Shown here: piece after piece, positions 52,612 to 61,555 of the stretch
Layout of the letters: the number at the start of each line of letters is the position of its first letter
Position numbering within the stretch: the stretch's first letter is position 1
Assembly (NCBI RefSeq): GCF_013744875.1
Contig: NZ_CP059399.1
Span: 1,488,001 to 1,552,000, forward strand
Source: Nocardia huaxiensis
GTDB lineage: Bacteria > Actinomycetota > Actinomycetes > Mycobacteriales > Mycobacteriaceae
DNA: 64,000 bases
Direction: 5' to 3'
The notes under the pieces: model-generated
Told to the model about the DNA's origin: nothing
Seen by the model: the letters and a program-made list of their open reading frames with translations, nothing else
The model's database searches: none
Translations under genes and position numbers: made by a program

Positions 52612-53703
52612 ATGACTGGACCGACGCCTTTGACTCTCGCTTCGATCCGACAGGCGCCCAAGGCGGTTCTGCACGATCATCTCGACGGCGGGCTGCGGCC
52701 CGCGACCGTGCTCGAGCTGGCGCGTGACTGCGGATACGACCAACTACCGGCCGATGACGCCGAAACCCTGGGGCGGTGGTTCCGGGACGCGGCCAACAGC
52801 GGGTCGCTGGAGCGGTACCTGGAAACCTTCGCGCACACCGTCGCCGTCATGCAGACGCCCGAGGGCCTGCGCCGGGTGGCGCGCGAATGCGCGGAGGATC
52901 TCGCGGCCGACGGCGTGGTGTACGCGGAGGTCCGATTCGCTCCGGAACAGCATCTCGAGGCCGGACTCGACCTGGACGAGGTCGTGGAGCACACGCTCGC
53001 CGGATTCCGGGAGGGCGAGGCGCTGGCGGCCGCGGCCGGGACGCCGATTCGCATGACCTGTCTGCTCACCGCCATGCGGCACGCGGCACGCTCGCGGGAG
53101 ATCGCGGAGTTGGCCGTGCGCTGGCGTGACAAGGGTGTCGGCGGGTTCGACATCGCCGGCGCGGAAGCCGGGTTCCCGCCCTCACGGCATCTGGACGCCT
53201 TCGAATACATGCGCGGCAACAGCGCGCACATCACGATTCACGCGGGAGAGGCGTTCGGGCTGCCGTCCATTCACGAGGCCATCGCCTTCTGCGGCTGTGA
53301 CCGCCTCGGGCACGGGGTGCGGATCACCGACGACATCACCGACTCCGCCGACGGTCCGAAACTCGGCCGGGTCGCGAATTATGTTCGGGATCAGCGGATT
53401 CCGCTGGAACTGTGCCCGTCGTCGAATGTGCAGACCGGGGCGGTGCCGTCACTGGACAAGCATCCCTTCGACCTGCTGGCGCGGCTGCGGTTCCGGGTCA
53501 CGGTGAACACCGACAACCGGTTGATGAGCGACACCAGCATGAGCGAGGAGATGCACAAGCTGGTGGAGACCTTCGGGTACGGATGGAGTGATCTGGAGCG
53601 GTTCACCATCAATGCGATGAAGTCGGCGTTCATTCCGTTCCCGGATCGGCTGCGCATCATCGACGAGGTGATCAAGCCGGGTTACGCGGTGCTCATCGGA
53701 TAA
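52612..53703 (+). CDS. add: Adenosine deaminase
   Basis: A 363-residue zinc TIM-barrel enzyme converting adenosine to inosine. [10 protein letters not shown] holds the metal ligands His21 and His23, [10 protein letters not shown] the third His and catalytic Glu, [10 protein letters not shown] the next His, and VNTDN the metal Asp. Works with the purine nucleoside phosphorylase at 60628. Confidence 0.96.
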   Translation: MTGPTPLTLASIRQAPKAVLHDHLDGGLRPATVLELARDCGYDQLPADDAETLGRWFRDAANSGSLERYLETFAHTVAVMQTPEGLRRVARECAEDLAADGVVYAEVRFAPEQHLEAGLDLDEVVEHTLAGFREGEALAAAAGTPIRMTCLLTAMRHAARSREIAELAVRWRDKGVGGFDIAGAEAGFPPSRHLDAFEYMRGNSAHITIHAGEAFGLPSIHEAIAFCGCDRLGHGVRITDDITDSADGPKLGRVANYVRDQRIPLELCPSSNVQTGAVPSLDKHPFDLLARLRFRVTVNTDNRLMSDTSMSEEMHKLVETFGYGWSDLERFTINAMKSAFIPFPDRLRIIDEVIKPGYAVLIG

Positions 53704-53747
53704 CTTCACGTGAAATAGTTCACGGAGCCCGCGGATTCGCGATTAGT

Positions 53748-53753
53748 TAGCGT
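53748..53753 (+). promoter_or_regulatory. -10 box TAGCGT, leaderless start
   Basis: Seven bases before ATG 53761. A TTCACGTGAA palindrome lies upstream at 53705-53714. Confidence 0.5.
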
Positions 53754-53760
53754 GAGAACT

Positions 53761-54417
53761 ATGACGACTCTGCGGATTCCGAGCCGATTCAACGGTCCAC
53801 CCGGCTCGGGCAACGGCGGCTGGGTGGGCGGTCTGCTCGCCGAACAGCGCGACGACGCCGTGGTGCAGGTGATCCTCCGCAGCCCGCCGCCGCTGGAATC
53901 CCCGCTGCGCGTGGTGGGCGGGTACCTCTTCGACGGGGACACGCTGGTCGCCGAAGCCGCGGCGGGCGAGTTCACCGCTGCCGCGCCCGCGCCGGTCGAA
54001 CGGTCCGTGGCGGTGACGGCAACCGTTGAACGGCAGGGTGATTCGCCGTTCCGCAAGTGCTTCGTGTGTGGTGACGAGCGCGAGGACGGGCTGGGCATCC
54101 AGGCCGGTGCGGTGGCCGACGGAGTGGTGGCCGCGCCGTGGTCGCCCGACGACACCCTCCCCATCGGCACGCCGCTGCTGTGGGCCGCCATGGATTGCCC
54201 CGGTGGCTTCACCGTCCCCGAAATCGCGACTCGCCCAGCGGTTCTCGGCTCCATGACGGCGACCGTGCACGCGCTCCCGGCTGTCGGGGAGCAGTGCGTG
54301 GTGGTCGGCGAGCTGCGTGGCGAACAGGGCCGTAAGGGCCTCACCGCCACCGCGATCTACGGCGAGGACGGCCGCCTGCTCGGGCGCTCCGAGCAGGTGT
54401 GGATCAGATTGTCCTGA
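53761..54417 (+). CDS. Hot-dog-fold (thioesterase-like) protein of unknown function
   Basis: A 218-residue cytoplasmic protein. GGWVGGLLAEQ at 20-30 and the second half (LLWAAMDCPGG, AVLGSMTATVHALPAVGEQC, LTATAIYGEDGRLLG) read as a double hot-dog. A Cys-rich RKCFVCGDERED segment lies in the middle. Possible acyl-CoA thioesterase; no proven activity. GTG 53752 is an alternative start. Confidence 0.8.
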   Translation: MTTLRIPSRFNGPPGSGNGGWVGGLLAEQRDDAVVQVILRSPPPLESPLRVVGGYLFDGDTLVAEAAAGEFTAAAPAPVERSVAVTATVERQGDSPFRKCFVCGDEREDGLGIQAGAVADGVVAAPWSPDDTLPIGTPLLWAAMDCPGGFTVPEIATRPAVLGSMTATVHALPAVGEQCVVVGELRGEQGRKGLTATAIYGEDGRLLGRSEQVWIRLS

Positions 54418-54435
54418 ACAGCGATTCCGTACAGC

Positions 54436-55683
54436 TCAGCCCTTCTGGAGCCGTGCCTCGAAGGCCTGCTCCAGCATCTTCCAGGCTTCCGCCTCCGCCG
54501 CGAACGGCGGGTTCGGGGCCATCCGGGTGGGGTCGGGGTTGAGCAGGTAGGAGACGTACCAGCCCAGCGGGGTGGAGACGGCGAGGGCGTTCTCTACCGC
54601 GTCGTCGTCGGCGTAATCGGCTGCGTCGGTGAACAATTCGACCGCCAGGTCGAGCTGGTCGGTGTCGACCGCCTGCGGGCCGTCGGCCAGGTCGTCGGCC
54701 AGGCCGGGCAGGACGTAGACGTTCTCGTCGTCCACCTCGACCTCGAGCGAACCGTCCACGGCGGCGGTCTGCACGTCGCCGTAGGTGACCACGCGCGCCA
54801 GGTCGTGTTCGTGGTCGTCGGCCAGGTAGCGGGCCAGGGCGCGCTCGGACGGGAACACCGTGATGCTGCCGTCGGCGCCGAGGAAGATCGGCTCGTCGTC
54901 CACGTAGCAGCGCAGCGTGTAGAACGTGCCCTCGGAGGTGATGATCTTGACGGGGTCGATGCCGACCTCGTGCCAGAACGTCTCCTCGTCGTCCTCGTCC
55001 TCGTCGTCGTCCTTGGACAGGTCGACCGGCTCGATGTCCTCGTCGATGTCGGCGGCGTCCTCCGCGTCGACCTCGTTCTCTTGTGCCGCAAGCAGTTCCG
55101 CCTCGGCGACCGACACCGCGTCGGCGTCCACCTCGGGAATGCTCACCACCGAGTCGATGGCGTCCAGGACGTCGTCCCAGTCCTTGCTGATGGCCGCGCC
55201 GATCTGATCCCAGAGTTCCTCGCCCTCACGCCCGGCGAAGGCGCTCACCCCGGCCGGGAGCGCGCCCAGCACCGGATGCGAGCCGAAGAACTTGGTGACC
55301 ACGTCGAGTTCGCAGACGTCACCGATATTGCGGACCATGTCGAGGGTCTCCTCGAGCTCGGAGATCACCTCCGGGTCCGGGTCGTCGGCCGCCAGCTCCG
55401 GCACGCCCACGAGATCGAAGACGAACTGCTCCTCGGGCTCCAGTTCGGCCGCCGACAATCCGGCGATGATCTTCCACGCGGGATGATCCACCAGATCGTT
55501 CTCCGAGTTGGTGCGAATGAACGCGGCCAGCTCGGCGACGGACTCGAATCCGTACAGGTCTTCCTCGTGACCGAGGAACGCCTGCCACTCATCGTCACCG
55601 TCTCGCCAGCGCGGTGCCCACAGGGTGACGAGATCGCCTTTGGTCAGGCCGAGCGCGATCGGGACGATGTCTCCAGAAGCCAT
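54436..55683 (-). CDS. Conserved acidic protein, Rv3311-like
   Basis: A 415-residue cytoplasmic protein opening with MASGDIVPIALGLTKGDLVT, as I recall for M. tuberculosis Rv3311. It is rich in Asp/Glu, with an extreme acidic stretch DLSKDDDEDEDDEETFWHEV near 225-245. No enzymatic motif. Conservation of place between add and upp suggests a housekeeping role. Function unknown. Confidence 0.85.
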   Translation of the reverse strand: MASGDIVPIALGLTKGDLVTLWAPRWRDGDDEWQAFLGHEEDLYGFESVAELAAFIRTNSENDLVDHPAWKIIAGLSAAELEPEEQFVFDLVGVPELAADDPDPEVISELEETLDMVRNIGDVCELDVVTKFFGSHPVLGALPAGVSAFAGREGEELWDQIGAAISKDWDDVLDAIDSVVSIPEVDADAVSVAEAELLAAQENEVDAEDAADIDEDIEPVDLSKDDDEDEDDEETFWHEVGIDPVKIITSEGTFYTLRCYVDDEPIFLGADGSITVFPSERALARYLADDHEHDLARVVTYGDVQTAAVDGSLEVEVDDENVYVLPGLADDLADGPQAVDTDQLDLAVELFTDAADYADDDAVENALAVSTPLGWYVSYLLNPDPTRMAPNPPFAAEAEAWKMLEQAFEARLQKG

Positions 55684-55697
55684 GACGGGAAGCCTAT

Positions 55698-56063
55698 CTA
55701 GTGGCTGCCCCGGGCACTATCCGGGCCGCCCCCAACATTTCCCGTCGGCTGGATCAATGTTCCGCTCCGCGGAAGCGACTTGTTCAACTCGGCCATGACC
55801 TGCGCCCGCTGCGCGGTGGCGTCGGCGGCCGCCTGCTGGCACGCCCAGAGGATCAATTGCGAGACCTCCGAGGGCTGCTGGGCGGTCACCGATTCGGCCA
55901 GCCGCAGGCTCGTCACCGCGCCGTCGCCGTCCACCTCGACGGTGATCGAGCGGTCGGGTGAGGTGAAGGTGCCGCGCACCTGTTTGAAGCCGTACAGCGC
56001 CGCTTCCAGCGCTTCCAGGCTGTTGGCGACCCGTCCGACCAGGGCATCCATCTCCGCGCTCAT
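55698..56063 (-). CDS. YbaB/EbfC-like protein of the T7SS-type cassette
   Basis: A 121-residue protein: an N-terminal helix (MSAEMDALVGRVANSLEALE), strands in GTFTSPDRSITVEVDGDGAV, and a long C-terminal helix, the YbaB order. Start at ATG 56063, which overlaps the stop of the preceding gene by ATGA. Last of four overlapping genes beginning at 57956. YbaB proteins bind DNA, but those near type VII loci may be chaperones or adaptors (inference). Confidence 0.78.
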   Translation of the reverse strand: MSAEMDALVGRVANSLEALEAALYGFKQVRGTFTSPDRSITVEVDGDGAVTSLRLAESVTAQQPSEVSQLILWACQQAAADATAQRAQVMAELNKSLPRSGTLIQPTGNVGGGPDSARGSH

Positions 56064-56401
56064 ATCTGCCTCATCCACGTCGCCTGGCCGGTGTCGGCCT
56101 CGTCCAGCCGATCCAGCTCGTCCACCGCGCCCTGCCGGGTGGGCAGGCCGAGCCGGTTCAGAATGTGGTCCGGCATCCCCAGCTCGGCCAGCATCTCCCG
56201 CCGCTGCGCCTTCGCCACAATGGCCGCCCGCTTGGTGAGCCGCAGGATCTCGTCGGCGAGAGCCTGTGCGCCGTAACGGTATTCACTGCGCTCGAAGGTG
56301 ATCTCGACCGGCATCCCCTGATCGGTGGCGCGTACCGTCACCGTGCCGGCCCGATTGGTGTTGGCCGCCACCGTGACAGGCGGAACCTGCGGTGGCGTCA
56401 T
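56060..56401 (-). CDS. Small YbaB-like protein, third gene of the cassette
   Basis: 113 residues. Strands TVTVRATDQG and PVEITFERSEY are followed by the helices ALADEILRLTKRAAIVAKAQ and QRREMLAELG, which recalls half of a YbaB dimer; the likeness is weak. It overlaps both neighbours by ATGA. It may act with the next protein, since both are encoded as a pair after the hydrolase. Confidence 0.72.
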   Translation of the reverse strand: MTPPQVPPVTVAANTNRAGTVTVRATDQGMPVEITFERSEYRYGAQALADEILRLTKRAAIVAKAQRREMLAELGMPDHILNRLGLPTRQGAVDELDRLDEADTGQATWMRQI

Positions 56402-57636
56402 GCGGTTGGCCTGTAGAAGCCGAGGAACTGCATACCGATGTTCTCCGTTCGAATCGGACCGATTTGGACGGGATCCCCCGCCTCCACCAACAGACCGTTG
56501 CCGATCACCATGGCGACATGGCCATCCCACACGGCCAGATCGCCCGGCATCAAGTCCCCTGGACCGATTTGTGCATGGCCATGACCCTGCTCCTGTGCCA
56601 ATCGCGGCAAAAACACCCCTGCCTCCGCATACGCCCACTGTGTCAGCCCACTGCAATCCAGTCCGGCACCGGGTGTGGTGCCGCCCCAGACATACGGCGT
56701 GCCGACCGCAGCGATCGCATTGCGGACCGCATCGGCCGCCTGCTGGTTGGGAGCCTCAACGGTACTGCCGTCGGGCAGAGTAAGTTTCACCCCGGTGGCC
56801 GTTGTCCGCATCTCGTCGGTGTCTCGGCCGTTCCCGGCTATCCCGCCACGCCCGTTCCCACTGGTCCCGCCACGCCCGCCGGATGAGCCGCGGTATGCGG
56901 TGCCGCCTCGGCCACCGGTGACTGCGGACGCAAGTCCTGTCGATGCCGGAATGGCCGTCATTCCGTACGAAGCCGCCGTCCCGTCATCGCCTGAACCGCC
57001 CGCCGGGCGGATCTGCCCCGCACCGCCTCCCTGTGCGCCGACGGCGGCCGAAACAACCTCAGCGCCAACACCACTCGCAGGGACCGCACCCGCGGCCTCG
57101 GGTATGGGCGGTGGCGTGGCCAACTCCTCCATTGCCGCCGTCTCCACCTCGAGTTCGGCCCGCACCCGCTCCACCACCCGCACCGCGCGCCCCAGATGCT
57201 CGATGGCTTCCGACACGATCACCTGTTTGCCCGCCGGACTCAGCCCCTCCGCCCCGAGTCCCGCCACCGTTTCCCCGAACGACCGCTCGATCTCCTTCAA
57301 CTCCCGCTGCCCCTGCCCGATCACCCCCGCAGCCCGATCCACCGCCTGCGCCATGGCATTTCCCTGATCCGACAGGGTGGCAGCCGCGGTCTGTACCTCC
57401 AGTGCCATCCCCATGGCCGCATCCCCGGCCCCGCCCCGCCAGGCCGCGTACAACCCGTCGATCCCCTCCCGTCCCTCCGCGTGTACGCCGTCCACCGTGG
57501 CCGACGTCTGCCGCAAGGCATCGGCCACGCCCCCGGCCGACCCGTTCCCGAAAATCTCCGACAACTCGGCAATGGCCTGTGCCAGCCCCGCCACATCCAC
57601 CGCGATCTCTTCGCTGAGTTCGGTTGTGGCGCTCAT
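56398..57636 (-). CDS. NlpC/P60 (C40) peptidoglycan hydrolase with WXG100-like N-terminal helices
   Basis: 412 residues without a signal peptide. Residues 1-180 are helical with an AWRGGAGDAAMG turn near 66, like WXG100/PPE-type T7SS substrates. About 180-285 is a Gly/Ala-rich linker (GGRGGTAYRG, GRGGIAGNGRD). The last 125 residues are an NlpC/P60 domain: YVWGGTTPGAGLDCSGLTQW (catalytic Cys), GDLAVWDGHVAMVIG (His) and a polar end. It probably cuts peptide stems in the cell wall after export by a type VII system. Overlaps both neighbours by ATGA. Confidence 0.87.
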   Translation of the reverse strand: MSATTELSEEIAVDVAGLAQAIAELSEIFGNGSAGGVADALRQTSATVDGVHAEGREGIDGLYAAWRGGAGDAAMGMALEVQTAAATLSDQGNAMAQAVDRAAGVIGQGQRELKEIERSFGETVAGLGAEGLSPAGKQVIVSEAIEHLGRAVRVVERVRAELEVETAAMEELATPPPIPEAAGAVPASGVGAEVVSAAVGAQGGGAGQIRPAGGSGDDGTAASYGMTAIPASTGLASAVTGGRGGTAYRGSSGGRGGTSGNGRGGIAGNGRDTDEMRTTATGVKLTLPDGSTVEAPNQQAADAVRNAIAAVGTPYVWGGTTPGAGLDCSGLTQWAYAEAGVFLPRLAQEQGHGHAQIGPGDLMPGDLAVWDGHVAMVIGNGLLVEAGDPVQIGPIRTENIGMQFLGFYRPTA

Positions 57637-57956
57637 ATGTTCGCCTCCGGCGTGAGGGTGCTCAGGGTGGTGGCGTTGGTGCGGTCGGTGGTGATGTAGG
57701 CGTCGGCCGAGCCATTGGTGGCGGTGCCGAGGCTGGCGAGGACGGTCGACAATGCGGCCAGGCTTCCGGTGTGGGTGGTGTGGGCTGCCGCGTAGGCCGC
57801 TAGAAAGTCGGCGCCTATGCGGCCCAGGGCGGGGGCCAGCGCGAGGGGGTCGGCGGTTGCGGCGAGGATGCTCGCGGTGGTGAGGGTGGCTGCCTGGTGG
57901 GTGGCCGCTGCGGTGTAGGCGGTCATGGCGGCTGGGTCGATCGAGATGCCGGGCAT
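57633..57956 (-). CDS. EspC-like small T7SS-associated protein
   Basis: 107 residues, almost wholly helical, Ala/Thr-rich, with MPGISIDPAAMTAYTAAATH at the start and a central loop ADPLALAPALGRIGADFLAA. The pattern is that of ESX secretion-associated EspC/WXG-like proteins. It would pair with the N-terminal helices of the hydrolase encoded next. First gene of the four-gene cassette; divergent from upp. Confidence 0.75.
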   Translation of the reverse strand: MPGISIDPAAMTAYTAAATHQAATLTTASILAATADPLALAPALGRIGADFLAAYAAAHTTHTGSLAALSTVLASLGTATNGSADAYITTDRTNATTLSTLTPEANI

Positions 57957-58083
57957 CGGAACCCCTGTCGTGCTGGTCGTGGAGTGATTACGTCCTGCAG
58001 GGGATTGGACGCGGGGGAGCGGGTTTCGGTTCCCGGGTTTCGGGGAATCTGGCCGCGCGGGACCGGGGAGAGCCGGGCTGACC

Positions 58084-58089
58084 TATCGT
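58084..58089 (+). promoter_or_regulatory. -10 box TATCGT, leaderless start of upp
   Basis: Six bases (TTTCCT) separate it from the ATG at 58096; no Shine-Dalgarno. Confidence 0.6.
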
Positions 58090-58095
58090 TTTCCT

Positions 58096-58719
58096 ATGCG
58101 CACTCACATCGTGGACCATCCGCTCGCTGCCGCTTTGCTGACCACCATGAGAGATGCCCGCACCTCGAATCCGACATTCCGGGCGGCGCTGCGCGACCTC
58201 ACCGGCATCCTGGTCTACGAGGCGCTGCGCGAGGCCCCCGTCGTCACCTTCCCCATCGCCACCCCCGTCGCCGCCGCCGAGGGCACCCGCCTGGCCCACC
58301 CGCCCCTGCTGGTCCCGGTCCTGCGCGCCGGCCTCGGCATGGTGGAGACCGCCGAGAACCTGGTCCCCGACGCCCGCATCGGCTTCGTCGGCCTGGCCCG
58401 CGACGAGAACACCCATCAGCCCACCCCCTACATGGAGTCCCTCCCCGACGACCTCTCCGAAACCCCGGTCATCGTCCTCGACCCCATGCTCGCCACGGGC
58501 GGCTCCATGGTCTACACCCTCGACCTGCTCGCCACCCGCAATGCCCGCGACATCACCGTCCTCTGCGTCGTCGCCGCCCCCGAAGGCATTGCCGCGCTGG
58601 AGAAGTCGGGCCACCCCATCCGCCTGGTCACCGCCTCGGTGGACCGCGGCCTCAACTCCGACGCCTTCATCGTCCCCGGCCTCGGCGACGCCGGCGACCG
58701 TCAATTCGGCCCCCGCTGA
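58096..58719 (+). CDS. upp: Uracil phosphoribosyltransferase
   Basis: A 207-residue enzyme making UMP from uracil and [14 protein letters not shown] near 74-83, the PRPP site [14 protein letters not shown] near 125-138 and the C-terminal uracil loop [13 protein letters not shown] are all present. It completes pyrimidine salvage with cdd and deoA. Confidence 0.96.
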   Translation: MRTHIVDHPLAAALLTTMRDARTSNPTFRAALRDLTGILVYEALREAPVVTFPIATPVAAAEGTRLAHPPLLVPVLRAGLGMVETAENLVPDARIGFVGLARDENTHQPTPYMESLPDDLSETPVIVLDPMLATGGSMVYTLDLLATRNARDITVLCVVAAPEGIAALEKSGHPIRLVTASVDRGLNSDAFIVPGLGDAGDRQFGPR

Positions 58720-58722
58720 CCG

Positions 58723-58944
58723 TCAGGACGGCCGGACGAACAGCTCCAGATGTGAGCACGCGGTGCAACGCCACGCATCGATGCCGAAGCGCCGCTTGCC
58801 CATTCGCCTGACGCCGCCGAAGGGGCCGAACTCCAGCGGCCCCGGTATCCAGCGTGCGTACCCTTTCGCGTACTCACCGGCATCCTCGATGAACCCGGGT
58901 TCCAGTCCGGTGCTCCCGCAGTGGGTGCAATGCGGCTGATTCAC
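58723..58944 (-). CDS. Small zinc-ribbon-like protein
   Basis: A 73-residue protein from GTG 58944 with GGGGAG upstream. Two CxxC pairs (HCTHCGS and WRCTACSH) flank a basic Gly-rich middle (GGVRRMGKRRFG), suggesting one structural zinc. Function unknown. It converges on upp with three bases between stops. Confidence 0.7.
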   Translation of the reverse strand: MNQPHCTHCGSTGLEPGFIEDAGEYAKGYARWIPGPLEFGPFGGVRRMGKRRFGIDAWRCTACSHLELFVRPS

Positions 58945-59057
58945 GGCTCGCTCCCCGCCTCGACGAATAAGAAGACCGCTTTCGAGGCTAAGCGCCTGGT
59001 CGAAAGTCCTCCGCATGGGGCGCACGTCGGACGAGTGGGACTTCTGCCGATGCGCGC

Positions 59058-60617
59058 TCAGAGCTTCTCGCAGAAGGCCCGCATTTCGGCGATGCGCTGG
59101 GTGGCGGCGGCCCTGGCGGCTTTCAAGTGGGCCGGGGCCGGGACCGGTTCGAAGGCTTCGAGGTAGCACTTGAGTTTGGGTTCGGTGCCGGAGGGGCGGA
59201 CGACGATGCGCAGGGACGGGCCGTCGAAAATCAGTGCGTCGGTACGCATCTGCCCGCGGATCGTGGACATATCGGTGCAGGACACCGGAACTCCCGCGAT
59301 CTCCGTCGGCGGGGTCTCGCGCAGTCGCGCCACCACGGCGGCGGCCTCGGTGACATCCGGCAGTCGCAAGGACACCTGATCGCCCGCGTGCACGCCGAAT
59401 TCCACTGCGAAATCATCGAGTACGTCGAACAGGGTGCGACCGGCCGCCTTCAATTGCGCTACCAGATCCGCCGCGAGCACGGCCGCCGAAATCCCGTCCT
59501 TGTCACGCACGGCGGCCGGGTCCACGCAGTGACCGATGGCTTCCTCGTACGCGTAGACGAGGCCCTCACCCGCACGTGCCAGCCATTTGAAACCGGTGAG
59601 CGTCTCGGCATATCGCGCTCCCCGCGCCGGAGCCAGCTTGCTCAGCAGTCGTGACGACACGATGGTGGTGGCCACCAGCGAATCCGGCGCGGCGCTGCGC
59701 AGCACGAAATCGCCCAGCAGGACACCGGTTTCGTCGCCACGCAGCATGCGCCAGCCGTTCGGGCCGGGGACGCCCACCGCGCACCGATCCGCATCCGGAT
59801 CCAGTGCGATGGCCACATCCGCCCCGACCTGCTCCGCGAGCTTCAGCAGCAGGTCCGATGCGCCCGGCTCCTCCGGGTTGGGGAAGGCGACCGTGGGAAA
59901 GTCCGGATCCGGGGCGAACTGCTCGCTGACGACGTGCACGTCGTCGAATCCGGCCGCCCGCAGGATCGATACCGCGAGCTCGCCTCCCACGCCGTGCATG
60001 GCGGTGAGGGCGATGCGAATCGGGCTGCGCTGCACGGGTTCTCGATTGCCGTCGCCGATCAGGTGGGGGAGCTCGGCTACCCGGGACGCGTAGCGGCGGA
60101 CGATTGCCTCGCCCATCTCGGCGCCAGTGGTTCCGGCGGGGAGCGAAAGCCGTTCCGGGGCAGGGGATGTGGGGGTGGGGTCGGTGCGGGGGACGGGGGT
60201 GCGTACGGCGTCGATGCAGGCTTCGATTTCGGCGTCGGCCGGGGGGACGATCTGGGAGCCGCCGTCGAGGTAGAGCTTGTAGCCGTTGTCGGTGGCGGGG
60301 TTGTGGGATGCCGTGATTTGCACTCCCGCAACGGCTCCCAGGGCTTTCACCGCGTAGGCCACCACCGGGGTGGGCAGCGGGCGGGGGAGTTGCAGGACCG
60401 AGAAGCCCGCGGCGGCAAAGACTTCGGCGGTGGCCGCCGCGAAATCGGCTGAGCCGTGGCGGGCGTCGCGGCCGACGATCACCAGGCCGCCGCCGAGGCA
60501 GCGGTTGCGGAGCCAGTCGGCTATGCCGGCGGTGGCTCGGGTGACGGTGTCGATGTTCATGCCGTCGGGGCCGTCTTGCAGGGGGCCACGCAGGCCCGCC
60601 GTGCCGAAGCGCAGCAT
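59058..60617 (-). CDS. pmmB: Phosphomannomutase/phosphoglucomutase, PmmB-like
   Basis: A 519-residue alpha-D-phosphohexomutase. The phosphoserine loop is TASHNPATDNGYK, the metal site DPDADR, the sugar-binding loop YEEAIGHCVD and the phosphate-binding GPSLRIVVRPSGTEPKLK near the C-terminus. The ATG at 60617 is about 40 residues further in than the start I recall for mycobacterial PmmB; the upstream frame runs into the PNP gene. Ten bases after the PNP stop, so co-transcribed. May use deoxyribose or hexose phosphates. Confidence 0.92.
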   Translation of the reverse strand: MLRFGTAGLRGPLQDGPDGMNIDTVTRATAGIADWLRNRCLGGGLVIVGRDARHGSADFAAATAEVFAAAGFSVLQLPRPLPTPVVAYAVKALGAVAGVQITASHNPATDNGYKLYLDGGSQIVPPADAEIEACIDAVRTPVPRTDPTPTSPAPERLSLPAGTTGAEMGEAIVRRYASRVAELPHLIGDGNREPVQRSPIRIALTAMHGVGGELAVSILRAAGFDDVHVVSEQFAPDPDFPTVAFPNPEEPGASDLLLKLAEQVGADVAIALDPDADRCAVGVPGPNGWRMLRGDETGVLLGDFVLRSAAPDSLVATTIVSSRLLSKLAPARGARYAETLTGFKWLARAGEGLVYAYEEAIGHCVDPAAVRDKDGISAAVLAADLVAQLKAAGRTLFDVLDDFAVEFGVHAGDQVSLRLPDVTEAAAVVARLRETPPTEIAGVPVSCTDMSTIRGQMRTDALIFDGPSLRIVVRPSGTEPKLKCYLEAFEPVPAPAHLKAARAAATQRIAEMRAFCEKL

Positions 60618-60627
60618 GGCCCGCCGC

Positions 60628-61407
60628 CTACAGGCGCTCGAGGACGCCGCGGAGGAGCTTGCCCAATCGTGGTGCGGCGGCGTGGCCTTCGGCGAGCACC
60701 TCGGCGTGCGAGAGCTGCGCGCCGGTGATGCCGGCGGCCAGGTTGGTGACCAGGGAGATGCCGAGCACGCGGGCTCCCGCCGCACGACAGGCGATGGCCT
60801 CCAGCACGGTGGACATGCCGACCAGGTCGGCGCCCAGGGTGCGGAGCATGCGGATCTCGGCGGGGGTCTCGTACTGCGGGCCGGTGAGCCCGGCGTACAC
60901 GCCCTCGGTGAGCGTGTGGTCGACTTCCTTTGCGAGCTTGCGCAATTCGGGATCCCAGGCGTCGACCAGGTCCACGAAGTCCGCGCCCACCAGGGGGGTG
61001 CGGCCGGTGAGGTTCAGGTGGTCGCTGATCAATACCGGTTCGCCGACCGATAGCCCGTCGCGGATGCCGCCCGCCGCATTGGTGAGCAGAATCGTCTCCG
61101 CGCCCGCGGCCACAGCGGTGCGCACATTGTGGACGACCTGCGCGGGCTCCTTGCCCTCGTACAGATGCTGGCGTCCCATGAGCAGCAGCACCGGCCGATC
61201 GTTCACCAGCACCGAGTGGATCGTGCCCTGATGTCCCTGCGCCGTGGGCTCTCCGAACCCGGGCACCTCCGACATGGGTATCGAGGCACTGGGATCCCCG
61301 ATCTCGAGGGCGGCCTCCTGCCAGCCCGACCCGAGCACCACCGCGACCCGGTGTTGCTGCACTCCAGTACGTTCGGCGATCGCCTCGGCGGCCTGCGCGG
61401 CTAGCAT
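60628..61407 (-). CDS. punA: Purine nucleoside phosphorylase
   Basis: A 259-residue trimeric-type PNP (gene called deoD in M. tuberculosis). [36 protein letters not shown], the purine-binding [17 protein letters not shown] and [15 protein letters not shown] with the VTNLAAG tail are typical. Cleaves inosine and guanosine; acts after add. The start at ATG 61407 is seven bases after a TAGGGT box. Confidence 0.95.
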   Translation of the reverse strand: MLAAQAAEAIAERTGVQQHRVAVVLGSGWQEAALEIGDPSASIPMSEVPGFGEPTAQGHQGTIHSVLVNDRPVLLLMGRQHLYEGKEPAQVVHNVRTAVAAGAETILLTNAAGGIRDGLSVGEPVLISDHLNLTGRTPLVGADFVDLVDAWDPELRKLAKEVDHTLTEGVYAGLTGPQYETPAEIRMLRTLGADLVGMSTVLEAIACRAAGARVLGISLVTNLAAGITGAQLSHAEVLAEGHAAAPRLGKLLRGVLERL

Positions 61408-61414
61408 GTCGCCC

Positions 61415-61420
61415 ACCCTA
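61415..61420 (-). promoter_or_regulatory. -10 box TAGGGT, leaderless start of punA
   Basis: On the minus strand, seven bases before ATG 61407. Confidence 0.55.
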
Positions 61421-61543
61421 GTCGCCTGCGATCTCCGATGCCCGCCCGCGCCGCAGAGCTGTCCTGTTCGCACGCTTTTCGGCATGCCACCCGATCCGTG
61501 ACACAAACGCTACCCGCCAGTAGGTCTGTCGGTGCACCCTCGC

Positions 61544-61549
61544 TACGCT
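61544..61549 (+). promoter_or_regulatory. -10 box TACGCT, leaderless start of the crotonase gene
   Basis: Six bases (GCACTC) before ATG 61556. Confidence 0.5.
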
Positions 61550-61555
61550 GCACTC

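Noticed and set aside
56440..56460. GTTCGAATC, another T-loop-like string
   Set aside because: It is within the NlpC/P60 coding sequence (codes for part of IRTENI on the minus strand), and no cloverleaf is visible.
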